From the NCBI GenBank assembly GCA_963835955.1, contig CAWIHZ010000005.1, forward strand, positions 310,001 to 374,000: a stretch of 64,000 nucleotides of DNA, given 5' to 3'. This document shows positions 1-8,659 of this stretch, one piece after another. How positions within the stretch are numbered: position 1 is the stretch's first letter; every line of letters begins with the position of its first letter. Source of the DNA: Roseiarcus sp963835955 (GTDB lineage Bacteria; Pseudomonadota; Alphaproteobacteria; Rhizobiales; Beijerinckiaceae). Position numbers and translations under genes: made by a program. The notes under the pieces were generated by a model. It saw only the letters and a program-made list of their open reading frames with translations. It was not told where the DNA came from and ran no database searches.

Positions 1-9
1 AGACGAGGA

Positions 10-1527
10 TCAGAAGAACCCGAGCTTCTTCGGGCTGTAGCTGACCAGCATGTTCTTGGTCTGCTGATAGTGATCGAGCATCATCTTGTGGGTCTCGCGG
101 CCGATGCCGGACTGCTTGTAGCCGCCGAACGCCGCATGCGCGGGATAGGCGTGATAGCAATTGGTCCAGACGCGGCCGGCCTGGATCGCGCGGCCGAAAC
201 GGTAGCAGCGATTGGCGTCGCGGCTCCAGATCCCCGCGCCGAGGCCGTAGAGCGTATCGTTGGCGATCGAGAGCGCCTCCTCGTCGGTCTTGAAGGTCGT
301 CACCGACACCACCGGTCCGAAGATCTCCTCCTGGAAGATGCGCATCTTGTTGTGGCCTTTGAACACGGTCGGCTTCACGTAATAGCCGCCGGCCAGTTCG
401 CCGCCGAGCGCGTTGCGCTCGCCGCCGATCAGCACTTTCGCGCCCTCCTGCTTGCCGATGTCGATGTAGGAGAGAATCTTCTCCATCTGCTCGGATGAGG
501 CCTGTGCGCCGATCATGACCGCCGGATCGAGCGGATTGCCTTGCACAATGGCGTCGACGCGCTTGAGCGCCCGCTCCATGAAGCGGTCGTAGATCAACTC
601 CTGGATCAGCGCGCGGCTTGGGCAGGTGCAGACCTCGCCCTGATTGAGCGCGAACATCACGAAGCCTTCAATTGCCTTGTCGAAGAAGTCGTCGTCGTCG
701 GCGCAGACGTCGCTGAAGAAGATGTTGGGCGACTTGCCGCCGAGTTCGAGCGTGACCGGAATCAGGTTCTGCGAGGCGTATTGCATGATCAGCCGACCGG
801 TCGTCGTCTCGCCGGTGAAGGCGATCTTGGCGATGCGGTTCGACGAGGCGAGCGGCTTGCCCGCCTCGAGGCCGAATCCGTTGACGATGTTGAGAACGCC
901 CTTGGGCAGAAGATCGCCGACGAGCTCGGCCCACACCATGATCGAGACCGGGGTCTGCTCGGCGGGCTTCAGCACCACGCAATTGCCGGCCGCGAGCGCC
1001 GGGGCGAGCTTCCAAACCGCCATCAAGATCGGGAAGTTCCAGGGAATGATCTGCCCGACGACGCCGAGCGGCTCATGGAAGTGATAGGCGACGGTGTCGT
1101 GATCGATCTCGCTGAGGCTTCCTTCTTGCGCCCGGATCGCGCCGGCGAAATAGCGGAAATGATCGATCGCCAGGGGGATGTCGGCGGCCATCGTCTCCCG
1201 GATCGGCTTGCCGTTGTCCCAGGTCTCCGCGACCGCGAGCTTCTCCAGATTCGCTTCCATCCGATCGGCGATCTTGTTGAGGATCTGCGCGCGTTCGGCG
1301 GGGCTGGTCTGGCCCCAGGCCTCCTTGGCGGCGTGTGCGGCGTCGAGCGCCGCCTCGATGTCGGAAGCGTCGGAACGCGCGACCTCGCACACCGGCTGGC
1401 CGGTGATCGGCGAGTTATTGTCGAAATATCTGCCAGCCTTCGGCGCGCGCCACTCGCCGCCGATATAGTTTTCATAGCGCTTGGCGAAAGGGGATTTCAG
1501 AGCGATATTGAGGTCGACCTTGGTCAT
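10..1527 (-). CDS. NAD(P)-dependent aldehyde dehydrogenase (ExaC/AldB-like)
   Basis: A 505-residue aldehyde dehydrogenase of full family length that oxidises an aldehyde to its acid in the cytoplasm. The Rossmann-region motif IPWNFP, the LELGGKSPN motif with the general-base Glu, and the catalytic-Cys segment NQGEVCTCPSR are all present. The CTCPSR form is typical of the acetaldehyde dehydrogenase II group (AldB/ExaC). The reading frame is open upstream, but the ATG at 1527 is preceded by AAGGAG at good spacing, and the protein then starts like family members. The AcoR-like regulator gene lies upstream on the same strand, a pairing common for this ALDH group, so alcohol- or acetaldehyde-linked expression is likely. 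The exact substrate is inference. Confidence 0.93.
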   Translation of the reverse strand: MTKVDLNIALKSPFAKRYENYIGGEWRAPKAGRYFDNNSPITGQPVCEVARSDASDIEAALDAAHAAKEAWGQTSPAERAQILNKIADRMEANLEKLAVAETWDNGKPIRETMAADIPLAIDHFRYFAGAIRAQEGSLSEIDHDTVAYHFHEPLGVVGQIIPWNFPILMAVWKLAPALAAGNCVVLKPAEQTPVSIMVWAELVGDLLPKGVLNIVNGFGLEAGKPLASSNRIAKIAFTGETTTGRLIMQYASQNLIPVTLELGGKSPNIFFSDVCADDDDFFDKAIEGFVMFALNQGEVCTCPSRALIQELIYDRFMERALKRVDAIVQGNPLDPAVMIGAQASSEQMEKILSYIDIGKQEGAKVLIGGERNALGGELAGGYYVKPTVFKGHNKMRIFQEEIFGPVVSVTTFKTDEEALSIANDTLYGLGAGIWSRDANRCYRFGRAIQAGRVWTNCYHAYPAHAAFGGYKQSGIGRETHKMMLDHYQQTKNMLVSYSPKKLGFF

Positions 1528-1668
1528 GGGGTTTCTCCTTGATGTGACGCCGGCTAGGGCGGCGTTGGACGCAAGGTCTCCCTCAAAGCGTGGCTGCGGA
1601 ACAGCCCCCTCGGCGGCCTGCGCCGGTCGGGTGTCGCAATTCTGCGACACTTCGCGGGCGCGTTCGCG

Positions 1669-2631
1669 TCAGCGACGCAAACCGAGGTGATTCATCTTGC
1701 GGTGCAAGGTCGCGCGGGAGATCGCGAGCTCCTTCGCCGCCAGCGAGACGTTGCCCCTGGAGCGCGCCAATGCGCGCTGCAGCACGGCGCGTTCGGCGGC
1801 TTCGATGCCGTCGCGTTCGGCGCGCGGGCGGCCGATCAGGTCGGCCGCCGGGATCGGTCTTGCCAGACTTCGCGCGTTGATCCCGAGCGCGAGCCGCGCG
1901 GCGCGGGTCGCGCCGACGACGAGATCGTCCCGGTCGACGGCGATGAGGCCGGCGCCGGTCTGCGCCCTCGCGGGAGCAAGCAAAATGCGGGCCTCGGGAA
2001 AGGCCAGACGAAAGTTCTCGGCCTCAATCGCGTGGGCGGCGTCCGCCACAGCCGTGGCGATCAGCCGCACAAAGCCTCCGGTCAGATCCGCGCGGCAGGA
2101 GGAGACGTCGAGGGCCGCGGCGAGATCGCCGCGCTCGTCGAAGATCGGCGCGGTCGTGCAACTGAGCAGCGCGTTGCGGGTGAAGAAATGCTGGTCGCGA
2201 TCGATGGTCAGCGCGCGCTGCTCGACAAGGCAGGTGCCGATCCCGTTGGTTCCCTCGAATTTCTCGCTCCAGACCGCGCCGGTCCAAAGCCCCCAGTCGT
2301 CGAAGGTGGCGTCGTCGCATGACGCTCCACGCCGATCGACCACGACGCCGCCGCTGTCGGCCACCAGCACCGAACAGCCCGCCCCGCCAAGGGCGAGAAA
2401 CAGCCGGTCGAGATCGGTTTGGGCGACTCGCAACAGCCGCCCGAGCCGTTCCTTGGCCGCGGCGATCTCCGCCCCAGTCAGGCGCAGCGACGGCGTCCGG
2501 CTCGCGGGATCGAGCTCATAGAGACGCCCCGACCGCCGCCAGGACGCGGCGAGCGCCGAAGTCGCGGCGTCGTTGCCGCGGATGACACTCAGGACATGAT
2601 CCGCGTGGGCGACGTCTGAAGTACGCCCCAT
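1669..2631 (-). CDS. Short AcoR-like regulator (GAF + Fis-type HTH, no AAA+ domain)
   Basis: A 320-residue transcriptional regulator. The N-terminal SWRRSGRLYELDP-type segment and a GAF-like sensory region (about residues 60-180) match the front half of AcoR, the acetoin/alcohol-responsive activator. The last 40 residues form a Fis-type helix-turn-helix (GNVSLAAKELAISRATLHRK). The central sigma54-interacting AAA+ domain of AcoR (about 240 residues, with a GAFTGA loop) is absent, so it cannot activate sigma54 promoters in the usual way and probably acts as a simple DNA-binding regulator. It lies about 140 bp upstream of the aldehyde dehydrogenase on the same strand and probably controls it. 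The function is inferred from domain order and neighbourhood. Confidence 0.8.
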   Translation of the reverse strand: MGRTSDVAHADHVLSVIRGNDAATSALAASWRRSGRLYELDPASRTPSLRLTGAEIAAAKERLGRLLRVAQTDLDRLFLALGGAGCSVLVADSGGVVVDRRGASCDDATFDDWGLWTGAVWSEKFEGTNGIGTCLVEQRALTIDRDQHFFTRNALLSCTTAPIFDERGDLAAALDVSSCRADLTGGFVRLIATAVADAAHAIEAENFRLAFPEARILLAPARAQTGAGLIAVDRDDLVVGATRAARLALGINARSLARPIPAADLIGRPRAERDGIEAAERAVLQRALARSRGNVSLAAKELAISRATLHRKMNHLGLRR

Positions 2632-2816
2632 GCTTCCTCCCTGCCGATCGGGGCGCGCGGCCGCTCCTGTTCCATCACCCCAATCGCTAGTCGCTGTGCG
2701 ACGTCGGATAAGCCTGGAATCTTACGCGGAATTTCCGGGGCCTGCAACGCGCGAAACGTCGGCATGTCCGCCTCGCCCGCTCGCAGACAAGGCGTTCTCA
2801 TCGGAATCGGCCGCCT

Positions 2817-4073
2817 TCATACCCCCTCAACCCTCCGCGCCGCGCTCACGACGTCGGCAAGACTGGAAAAGCCCTTCGCGCCAATGACCAGCTCGCGCGC
2901 GAGCCGCAGCGCCTTGGTCTCGCAGCGCGCGCGCCGTTCCGGGTCGGCGATCGCCTCCAGGTCCTCGACATGGGCGAGGCCGAGAATGCGGCGGATCATT
3001 TTCGCGCCCGCGAAACCGAGCGCATCCTCGAACAGGACGCGTAAGAATCGGGCCCGCTCCCGGTCCATCGCGGCGCAATCGTCGTCGGACGGAAAAAGGC
3101 TCGGCGGATAGGCGTCGCCCCCGGACGCCGCGCGCCACAATTCGAGAAAGCGGTCATGGAAACCCGACCAAACGGCTTCGGCCTGGGCGAGAATCCAGGC
3201 GCGATAGGAATCGCGCGCGCCCGGCGCGGATTCGTGGCCCTCTTGCGCGAAGAAGGCGAGCAGAAGATTGCCGATGACCGCGCCGACGTCGAAGCCGATC
3301 GGTCCGACAAAAGCGAATTCCGGGTCGATGACGCGGGTGTCGTGTTCCGTCAGCATGATCGAGCCGGTATGCAGGTCACCGTGGATCAGCGCCTGTGCGC
3401 TGGTCATGAACTGGTATTTCAGCGCCTGCGCCGCGACTTTAAGGGCGCTGTCGCGCTCGAACGCGCGCTTTTGCGCGTCGAGCCACGGGCTGGTCCAGCG
3501 ATTGAGCGGCGCCTCGCGATAAGGATCGGTGAAGACGAGGTCTTCGGTGATCTTGCACAGCGCAATGTTGGCGGCGAACAGCTCCACCCGGCGCTTATGC
3601 TCCGCCGCCGTTCCCGCAAGCGGCGACGTGTTGAACAGGGTCGCGGCGAGAAACGTTGCGATGTCCTCGGCGAAGCGGGGATATTCGATCCCGCGGATCA
3701 GCCCCTTGCGCATGATGATATGGGGATGGAGATATTCCATCACGATCGTCGCCTGGGCGCGGTCGAAGTGGAAGATCTCGGGCGTCAGCCGCCCCGCGTA
3801 ACGCGCCTCTTCGGTCAGCGCGCTGTATTCGAACCAGCTGCGCTCGAGTGGGAGAGGCCAGGACTCGCCGACAAGGCGGACATAGGGCAGCGCCTGCTTG
3901 ACCACGACGCCGGCTCTCCGCCCCTCGACAATGAAGACGAGATTGAGATTGCCGTCGCCGACTTCGCGGATGCGCCATCGGGCGGGCTCGCCGTCCAGCC
4001 GTTCGCGGACGGCCGGAATTTCGGCGAGCGCGCTCGCGAGGCGTGAGCCGTCGACAGGCGCGTAAGCCGCCAT
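2817..4073 (-). CDS. mtnK: 5-methylthioribose kinase
   Basis: A 418-residue kinase that phosphorylates 5-methylthioribose on C1 in the methionine salvage pathway. It shows the MtnK hallmarks: GDGNLNLVFIV near the N-terminus (nucleotide loop), the catalytic segment IHGDLHTGSIM, and the metal-binding region IDPEFAFVGPIGFDVG. The length is normal for the family. The frame stays open far upstream, but that part only shadows the permease gene. The ATG at 4073 begins MAAYAPVDGS, and the gene starts 5 bases after the permease stop, so the two are probably translationally coupled. It is the last gene of a four-gene operon with a ribose-type importer. The next pathway enzyme (mtnA isomerase) is not in this window. 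Confidence 0.92.
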   Translation of the reverse strand: MAAYAPVDGSRLASALAEIPAVRERLDGEPARWRIREVGDGNLNLVFIVEGRRAGVVVKQALPYVRLVGESWPLPLERSWFEYSALTEEARYAGRLTPEIFHFDRAQATIVMEYLHPHIIMRKGLIRGIEYPRFAEDIATFLAATLFNTSPLAGTAAEHKRRVELFAANIALCKITEDLVFTDPYREAPLNRWTSPWLDAQKRAFERDSALKVAAQALKYQFMTSAQALIHGDLHTGSIMLTEHDTRVIDPEFAFVGPIGFDVGAVIGNLLLAFFAQEGHESAPGARDSYRAWILAQAEAVWSGFHDRFLELWRAASGGDAYPPSLFPSDDDCAAMDRERARFLRVLFEDALGFAGAKMIRRILGLAHVEDLEAIADPERRARCETKALRLARELVIGAKGFSSLADVVSAARRVEGV

Positions 4074-4078
4074 CGCGT

Positions 4079-5125
4079 TCAGCCGCCCCGGCCGCCGCCT
4101 CGCGCGGTCCTCAGCCGCTCGGCGTAAACATTGATGATGAGCGCGACCAGCAGGATGATCCCGCGGATCAGGATCTTGAGGAAGCTGTCGATCTTCACAT
4201 AGTCGAGGCCGTTGTTGAGCACGCCGAGCACGAACAGGCCGACAATCGTATTGCCGATGCCGCCGCGTCCGCCGAACAGGCTGGTGCCGCCGACCACCAC
4301 CGCCGCGATCGCGTCGAGCAGGAAGGTGTCGAATTCGTTCTGCTGCGCGCTGCCGAAATAGGCGACGCCGATCATGCCGGCGACGCCCGAGCACATGGCC
4401 GAGATCACCATCACCGAGCCGACGATGAAGCGGACATTGACGCCGGAATATTCCGCCGCCTCGCGGTTGCCGCCGACCATGTAGACGTAGCGGCCGAAGC
4501 GCGTGTAGGTCAGCACCAGATGGGCGACCACCAGGAACATCGCGGCGACGACGATGATCCAGGGGACGCCGCCGATCGACTTGGAGCCCAGCGTCAGAAT
4601 GAGGCTCGGGACGGAATAGGCGATCTGGCCGCGCACCAGAACCGCCGACACCCCGGCCCCGATCTGCATCATCGCCAGCGTCATGATGAAGGACGGGATG
4701 CCGATCCGGGTGACGCCGAAGGCGGTGATGAGGCCAAGCCCGCAGCAGGCCGCGAGCGCGAGAACGATCGCGATCACGCCCGGCATCGGCAGGTTGGAGA
4801 TGTTGACGTAAGTCGGCTGCAGGGTGAAGAACGTCAGCACGATCGCGGTTGCGTTGGCGATCGCGCCGACGCTGAGGTCGATTTCCGCGGTCAGGATGAC
4901 GAAGGTCAGGCCGACGGCGATGATGGCGGTGACGGAGACCTGCTGGAGAATGTTTTCCAGATTGCCGAGCGAGGCGAAGGACGGGCTCGCGACGCTGAAG
5001 AAGACGATTAGGCACAGAAGGGTGATGAAGGGCGCGATGTTGCGCAATTGATCGCGCAGAAAATCCCCGAGGCGAAAGGGACGGGCGGGACTCGCTTCGG
5101 CGCCGGGCGTGTTCGTCAACGTCAT
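4079..5125 (-). CDS. Ribose-type ABC transporter permease (RbsC/BPD_transp_2 family)
   Basis: A 348-residue inner-membrane permease of the RbsC family. It has about 8-10 hydrophobic segments, beginning with ITLLCLIVFFSVASPSF and including the family signature region SVTAIIAVGLTFVILTAEIDLSVGAI (residue positions about 65-90). It forms the channel for the solute delivered by the binding protein encoded two genes upstream. It sits 9 bases after the ATPase gene and 5 bases before mtnK in one minus-strand operon. The neighbouring kinase suggests that methylthioribose is the transported sugar, but this is inferred from context only; ribose or another pentose is possible. Confidence 0.9.
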   Translation of the reverse strand: MTLTNTPGAEASPARPFRLGDFLRDQLRNIAPFITLLCLIVFFSVASPSFASLGNLENILQQVSVTAIIAVGLTFVILTAEIDLSVGAIANATAIVLTFFTLQPTYVNISNLPMPGVIAIVLALAACCGLGLITAFGVTRIGIPSFIMTLAMMQIGAGVSAVLVRGQIAYSVPSLILTLGSKSIGGVPWIIVVAAMFLVVAHLVLTYTRFGRYVYMVGGNREAAEYSGVNVRFIVGSVMVISAMCSGVAGMIGVAYFGSAQQNEFDTFLLDAIAAVVVGGTSLFGGRGGIGNTIVGLFVLGVLNNGLDYVKIDSFLKILIRGIILLVALIINVYAERLRTARGGGRGG

Positions 5126-5134
5126 AATCCTCGG

Positions 5135-6625
5135 TCAGGCCGCCGCCAACAGGCGATCCTTGCTAATCGCCTCGCTCTTAAACTCGCGCGCGATCTCGCC
5201 CTTGCGCATCACCAGCACCCGGTCGGCGAGCGACAGCACGGTTTCCGGCTCGGTCGAAAAGACGACGATGGCGATGCCCTGATCGCGCAGCGCGCGCACG
5301 ATTCTGACGACGTCCTCCTTGGCGCCGACGTCCATGCCCCGGGTCGGCTCGGCGAGCAGGAGAATGCGCGGCGCATGGGTCAGCCATTTGGCCAGCGCGA
5401 CTTTCTGCTGATTGCCGCCGGAAAGGCCGCCGAGGCGCAGTTCGATGTCGGGCGGGCGGATGTCGAGATTTTTGGTCTGAGCCGCGGCGATCCCGCGCTC
5501 GCGGTCGGGCCTTAAGAGCCACCGTGAAAGGCGCTCGAGGATCGCGATCGAGACGTTCTTGTAGACGGGTTCGTCGCCGAACAGCATCGAACGGCGGCTT
5601 TCCGCGACAAAGGCGATGCCCGCCTTCTTGGCCGCGGTCGTGTTGCGCAGCGCCCTTGCCTCGCCGCCGATCTCGAGCGCGCCGCTGTCGGCGTGAAGCC
5701 GCCCGAACAGGGTGCGCGCGAGCTCGAGCTGGCCGCAGCCCATGAAGCCGTAGACGCCCAGCACCTCGCCGGAGCGCGCCTCGAACGTAATGTCCCGATA
5801 CGCGGGAGCAAGGGTCAATGCGCTGGCGCGCAGCGCGACCGGCGCTTCGGGACGGCTGTCGAGCCGGATCTCGCCGAGATAGCTTTCCTCCAGCTCCTCG
5901 CGCCCGGCCCCGATCATGCGCTCGATGATCCAGCCCTTGTCGATCGCCGGAGTGACGTCGGCGGTCGCGACCTTGCGGCCGTTGCGAAAAATGGTGATCG
6001 CGTCGGAGATCTTCAGGATGTCGTCGAGGAAATGCGAAATGAAGATCATGCTGCGGCCGCCCTCGCGCAGCTTGGCGAGAACGGCGAACAGGCGCTCGAT
6101 TTCCGGCGGCGACAATGCGGACGTCGGTTCGTCGAGAATGATGATGCGCGCGCCCGAGAACAGCACGCGCGAAAGTTCGACCAGCTGCTGGACGCCGATC
6201 GGGAAATCGCCAAGGCGCGCGCGCGGGTCGATGTTGAGGCCGAGGTTCTTCAGCTGCGCGGCGGCGGCTTCGGCCATCCGCCGCCAGGCGACGATTCCGA
6301 ACCGATCGACCGGCTGCGAGCCCAGAAAGACATTTTCGGCGACGGTGAGTTCCGGCGCGACGCTGAGCTCCTGGTGCACCATCCCGATGCCGGCCGCCAG
6401 CGCGTCGCGCGACGAGCGGAAATGCACTTCCCGGCCGTCGACGCGCATGTGGCCGGCGTCGGCGGAATGGACCCCGGCGATGATCTTCATCATCGTGCTT
6501 TTGCCCGCCCCATTCTCGCCGGCCACGCCATGAATCTGGCCGGCGAGCAACGTGAAGTCGACGTCCCGAAGCGCCTGGACGCCGCCAAACGACTTCGAGA
6601 CGCCCGTCAGTTCGAGCAGCGCCAT
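5135..6625 (-). CDS. Ribose-type ABC transporter ATP-binding protein (RbsA-like, two ATPase domains)
   Basis: A 496-residue double ATPase of the RbsA/MglA family that powers sugar import. Domain 1 has Walker A GENGAGKSTMMK and Walker B RIIILDEPTSAL. Domain 2 has the usual degenerate Walker A region (GVYGFMGCGQLELA), a signature LSGGNQQKVALAKWL and RILLLAEPTRGMDVGAKEDV; the A in place of D in LLAEPT is common in domain 2 of this family. The ATG at 6625 was chosen because homology starts at MALLELTGVSKSFGG. It lies 20 bases downstream of the binding-protein gene and 9 bases upstream of the permease gene. Its strong two-domain similarity makes the transporter class sure; the substrate is not. 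Confidence 0.92.
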   Translation of the reverse strand: MALLELTGVSKSFGGVQALRDVDFTLLAGQIHGVAGENGAGKSTMMKIIAGVHSADAGHMRVDGREVHFRSSRDALAAGIGMVHQELSVAPELTVAENVFLGSQPVDRFGIVAWRRMAEAAAAQLKNLGLNIDPRARLGDFPIGVQQLVELSRVLFSGARIIILDEPTSALSPPEIERLFAVLAKLREGGRSMIFISHFLDDILKISDAITIFRNGRKVATADVTPAIDKGWIIERMIGAGREELEESYLGEIRLDSRPEAPVALRASALTLAPAYRDITFEARSGEVLGVYGFMGCGQLELARTLFGRLHADSGALEIGGEARALRNTTAAKKAGIAFVAESRRSMLFGDEPVYKNVSIAILERLSRWLLRPDRERGIAAAQTKNLDIRPPDIELRLGGLSGGNQQKVALAKWLTHAPRILLLAEPTRGMDVGAKEDVVRIVRALRDQGIAIVVFSTEPETVLSLADRVLVMRKGEIAREFKSEAISKDRLLAAA

Positions 6626-6645
6626 TGCGGGCTCTTCTCGACGGA

Positions 6646-7677
6646 TCAGATGAGGAACTGCTCCTCCATCCACAACATGCCGTCGGCGTTGGCCTTGGTG
6701 ACGACCGGGCCGTCGGCGACAATGCTCTTGGGGATGTCCTTGCCGGTCTTGGCGCCGTGGACCACCGCCTGGACGCCGGCGACGATCGCCCCGCCATGAA
6801 TGCGACACGACGGATTGCGGACGGTCGCGTACATCTTGCCGTCCTGGACCGCCTTGATCGCAGGCGGCATGGCGTCGACGCCGCCGACCTTGGTCTCGGT
6901 GCGGCCCTTGGACTCCATCACCTTGACGGCCGCCAGCGCCATATCGTCATTGTGGAAGAAGGCGGCGTCGATCTTGGGATATTTGGTCAGCAGGGTCTCC
7001 CAGATGCGCGCGACCTTGGTCACGTCCCAATCGGCCGGCTCTTCGTCGAGAACCTTGATCTTCGGGAACTTGGAGATGACGGAGTGGAATCCCCTGGCGC
7101 GTCCCTGCGCCCCGGTGTGGCCAAGCGCGCCCTGGGTCATGACGATCGTGCCTTCGCCGTTGATCGCGTTGACGAGCGCCTGGGTGACCGAGGCCCCCAT
7201 GAACTCGTTGTCGGGCGCGATAAACGTCTGGATGTTGATGGTCTCGAGCGGGGCGATCAAAGTATCCATGTCGATGACCGGAATGCCGGCCTCGATCATC
7301 TTGTTGACCGGCGCGGTCAGGGTGCCGATGCCGAAAGCCTGGATGGCGGCGAAGTCCCACTTCTGCGAGGCCATGTTGTCGATCGCCGAGCGCTGCTTGA
7401 CCGCGTCGAGCTGGCCGTCGAACCAGGTGACGTCGACGTTGAACAGCTTGCCCCAATATTCGGCGGCCTGCTTGCCCTGCGCGCACCAGGTCGCCTGCAA
7501 TCCGGCGTTGGAGAAAGCCGCCTTCAGCGGCTTCGGGGACCTGCCGGCCTCCTGGGCCATCGCCGCGCCGATCAGCGGATTGACGCCCAATCCGCCGAAC
7601 AAGGCGGCGGCCCCCGCGCCGGCGGCCTGGATGAGTCTGCGGCGATCCTGTGAAATGACTTTGCCGGTGTCTGTCAT
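6646..7677 (-). CDS. Sugar ABC transporter substrate-binding protein with Tat-like signal
   Basis: A 343-residue periplasmic binding protein of the type I (RbsB-like) class. The N-terminus has a twin-arginine-like signal (SQDRRRLIQ followed by an Ala/Gly-rich hydrophobic stretch ending near AMAQEA), suggesting Tat export. Family features include the GATHTGAQ-like ligand region (TQGALGHTGAQGRARGF) and AAFFHNDDMALAAVKVME. The ATG at 7677 follows GGGAGGAAA at ideal spacing; a longer in-frame start exists but has no Shine-Dalgarno. It is the first gene of the operon binding protein-ATPase-permease-mtnK and so probably receives the main promoter in the 7.7-8.0 kb gap. Methylthioribose as ligand is an inference from mtnK. 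Confidence 0.9.
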   Translation of the reverse strand: MTDTGKVISQDRRRLIQAAGAGAAALFGGLGVNPLIGAAMAQEAGRSPKPLKAAFSNAGLQATWCAQGKQAAEYWGKLFNVDVTWFDGQLDAVKQRSAIDNMASQKWDFAAIQAFGIGTLTAPVNKMIEAGIPVIDMDTLIAPLETINIQTFIAPDNEFMGASVTQALVNAINGEGTIVMTQGALGHTGAQGRARGFHSVISKFPKIKVLDEEPADWDVTKVARIWETLLTKYPKIDAAFFHNDDMALAAVKVMESKGRTETKVGGVDAMPPAIKAVQDGKMYATVRNPSCRIHGGAIVAGVQAVVHGAKTGKDIPKSIVADGPVVTKANADGMLWMEEQFLI

Positions 7678-8004
7678 GGTTTCCTCCCTTTCGATTTGGC
7701 GTTTGTCGCCGCTAATGGCCACAATGGGCTAACATGCCACGGAAAGCGGTTTGGGTTCAATACGCTGGTCGCGGCCGAGATCGAACGCCGCCGGCGCGCC
7801 GGCGATCGCGGCCGGCGGCGCCGGTCTTGGCGCGTCGCCCAATCCGTGATGATCGCCGCCCGGGGCGCTCTCGGATGGAGCGCCCGCTTTACGCGGCTGC
7901 GATGATTTCGATCACGCCGATCCGTTCGGCGCAAAGATGGTTAATCTCCTGCCATCGAGCGGAAAACCGCGGGTATTTTGGCTTTCGTACGAGCCGGCGC
8001 CCGA
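7678..8004. other. Intergenic gap upstream of the mtnK transport operon
   Basis: A 327-base stretch without a supported gene, between the first gene of the transport operon and the 3' end of def, both on the minus strand. It must hold the operon promoter. I see no clear sigma70 consensus or riboswitch fold in it. The only regular element is a short GC-rich hairpin at 7863-7885. Confidence 0.5.
7863..7885. terminator. GC-rich stem-loop downstream of def
   Basis: An 8-bp perfect stem GGGCGCTC / GAGCGCCC with a 7-base loop. It lies about 120 bases beyond the def stop codon and could end def transcription before the transport operon. There is no T-run on the def (minus) strand after the stem, only GCTTT on the plus strand, so intrinsic termination is not assured. 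Confidence 0.3.
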
Positions 8005-8535
8005 TCAAAGCACGTGCTGGCCGTCGCCGGCGCGTTTGGCGGCCTTGGCGAATTTCTTGATCACGCGGTCGCGCTTCAGTTTGGAGATGTGGTCGATGAA
8101 CAGTATGCCGTCGAGATGGTCGATCTCGTGCTGCAGCACCGTCGCCAGCAGGCCCTCGGCCAGGATTTCCCGGCTTTTGCCCTCGCGGTCGAGATAGCGC
8201 GCGCGGACCGACGCCGGCCGTTCGACCTCGGCGTAATATTCGGGGATCGACAGGCAGCCCTCTTCATAAACCGAGCGCTCGTCCGAGAGCCAAGTGACCT
8301 GAGGATTGACGAACGCCTGCGGCTCAGGCGGCTCGTCCTTCTTGGCGACGTCGACGACCAGGAGGCGGATCGGCTCGCCGATCTGAATCCCCGCCAGGCC
8401 GATGCCGGGCGCTTCGTGCATGGTCTCGATCATGTCGTCGATCAGCCGGCGCAGCGCATCGTCTATCCGGCCGATCGGCTTGCTGACCAGGCGCAGCTTC
8501 GGGTCGGGCAGGGTGATGATCGGGCGGAGGGCCAT
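8005..8535 (-). CDS. def: Peptide deformylase
   Basis: A 176-residue metallohydrolase that removes the formyl group from the N-terminal methionine of new proteins. The three deformylase motifs are present: GIGLAGIQIG (motif 1; usually GxGLAAPQxG), EGCLSIP (motif 2 with the metal-binding Cys) and QHEIDHLDG (motif 3 with HExxH). The longer open frame was trimmed to ATG 8535, where the family starts (MALRPIITLPDPKL). Motif 1 has GI in place of AP before the Q, as in some alphaproteobacterial deformylases. The gene stands divergent to rmuC with about 124 bases between the start codons. Confidence 0.95.
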   Translation of the reverse strand: MALRPIITLPDPKLRLVSKPIGRIDDALRRLIDDMIETMHEAPGIGLAGIQIGEPIRLLVVDVAKKDEPPEPQAFVNPQVTWLSDERSVYEEGCLSIPEYYAEVERPASVRARYLDREGKSREILAEGLLATVLQHEIDHLDGILFIDHISKLKRDRVIKKFAKAAKRAGDGQHVL

Positions 8536-8659
8536 GCGGGCGGCTCGGAAAAGGGCAGGAACAAGAATGGGATTGCCGCGACTGTTAATGATCTGGACAG
8601 GCGCGGTCAAACGTGTTCTTAGTTTGTTCGCTCTATCCGCTTCGGGTTCGCTCCGTTTC

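Noticed and set aside
4074..5015. Very long minus-strand frame extending mtnK upstream to 732 codons
   Set aside because: The extra part is Arg/His-rich shadow sequence over the permease gene in another frame; mtnK homology starts at ATG 4073.
7678..8004. SAM-type riboswitch ahead of the mtnK operon
   Set aside because: No conserved SAM-I, SAM-II or SAM/SAH core sequence or suitable helix pattern could be recognised in the gap.
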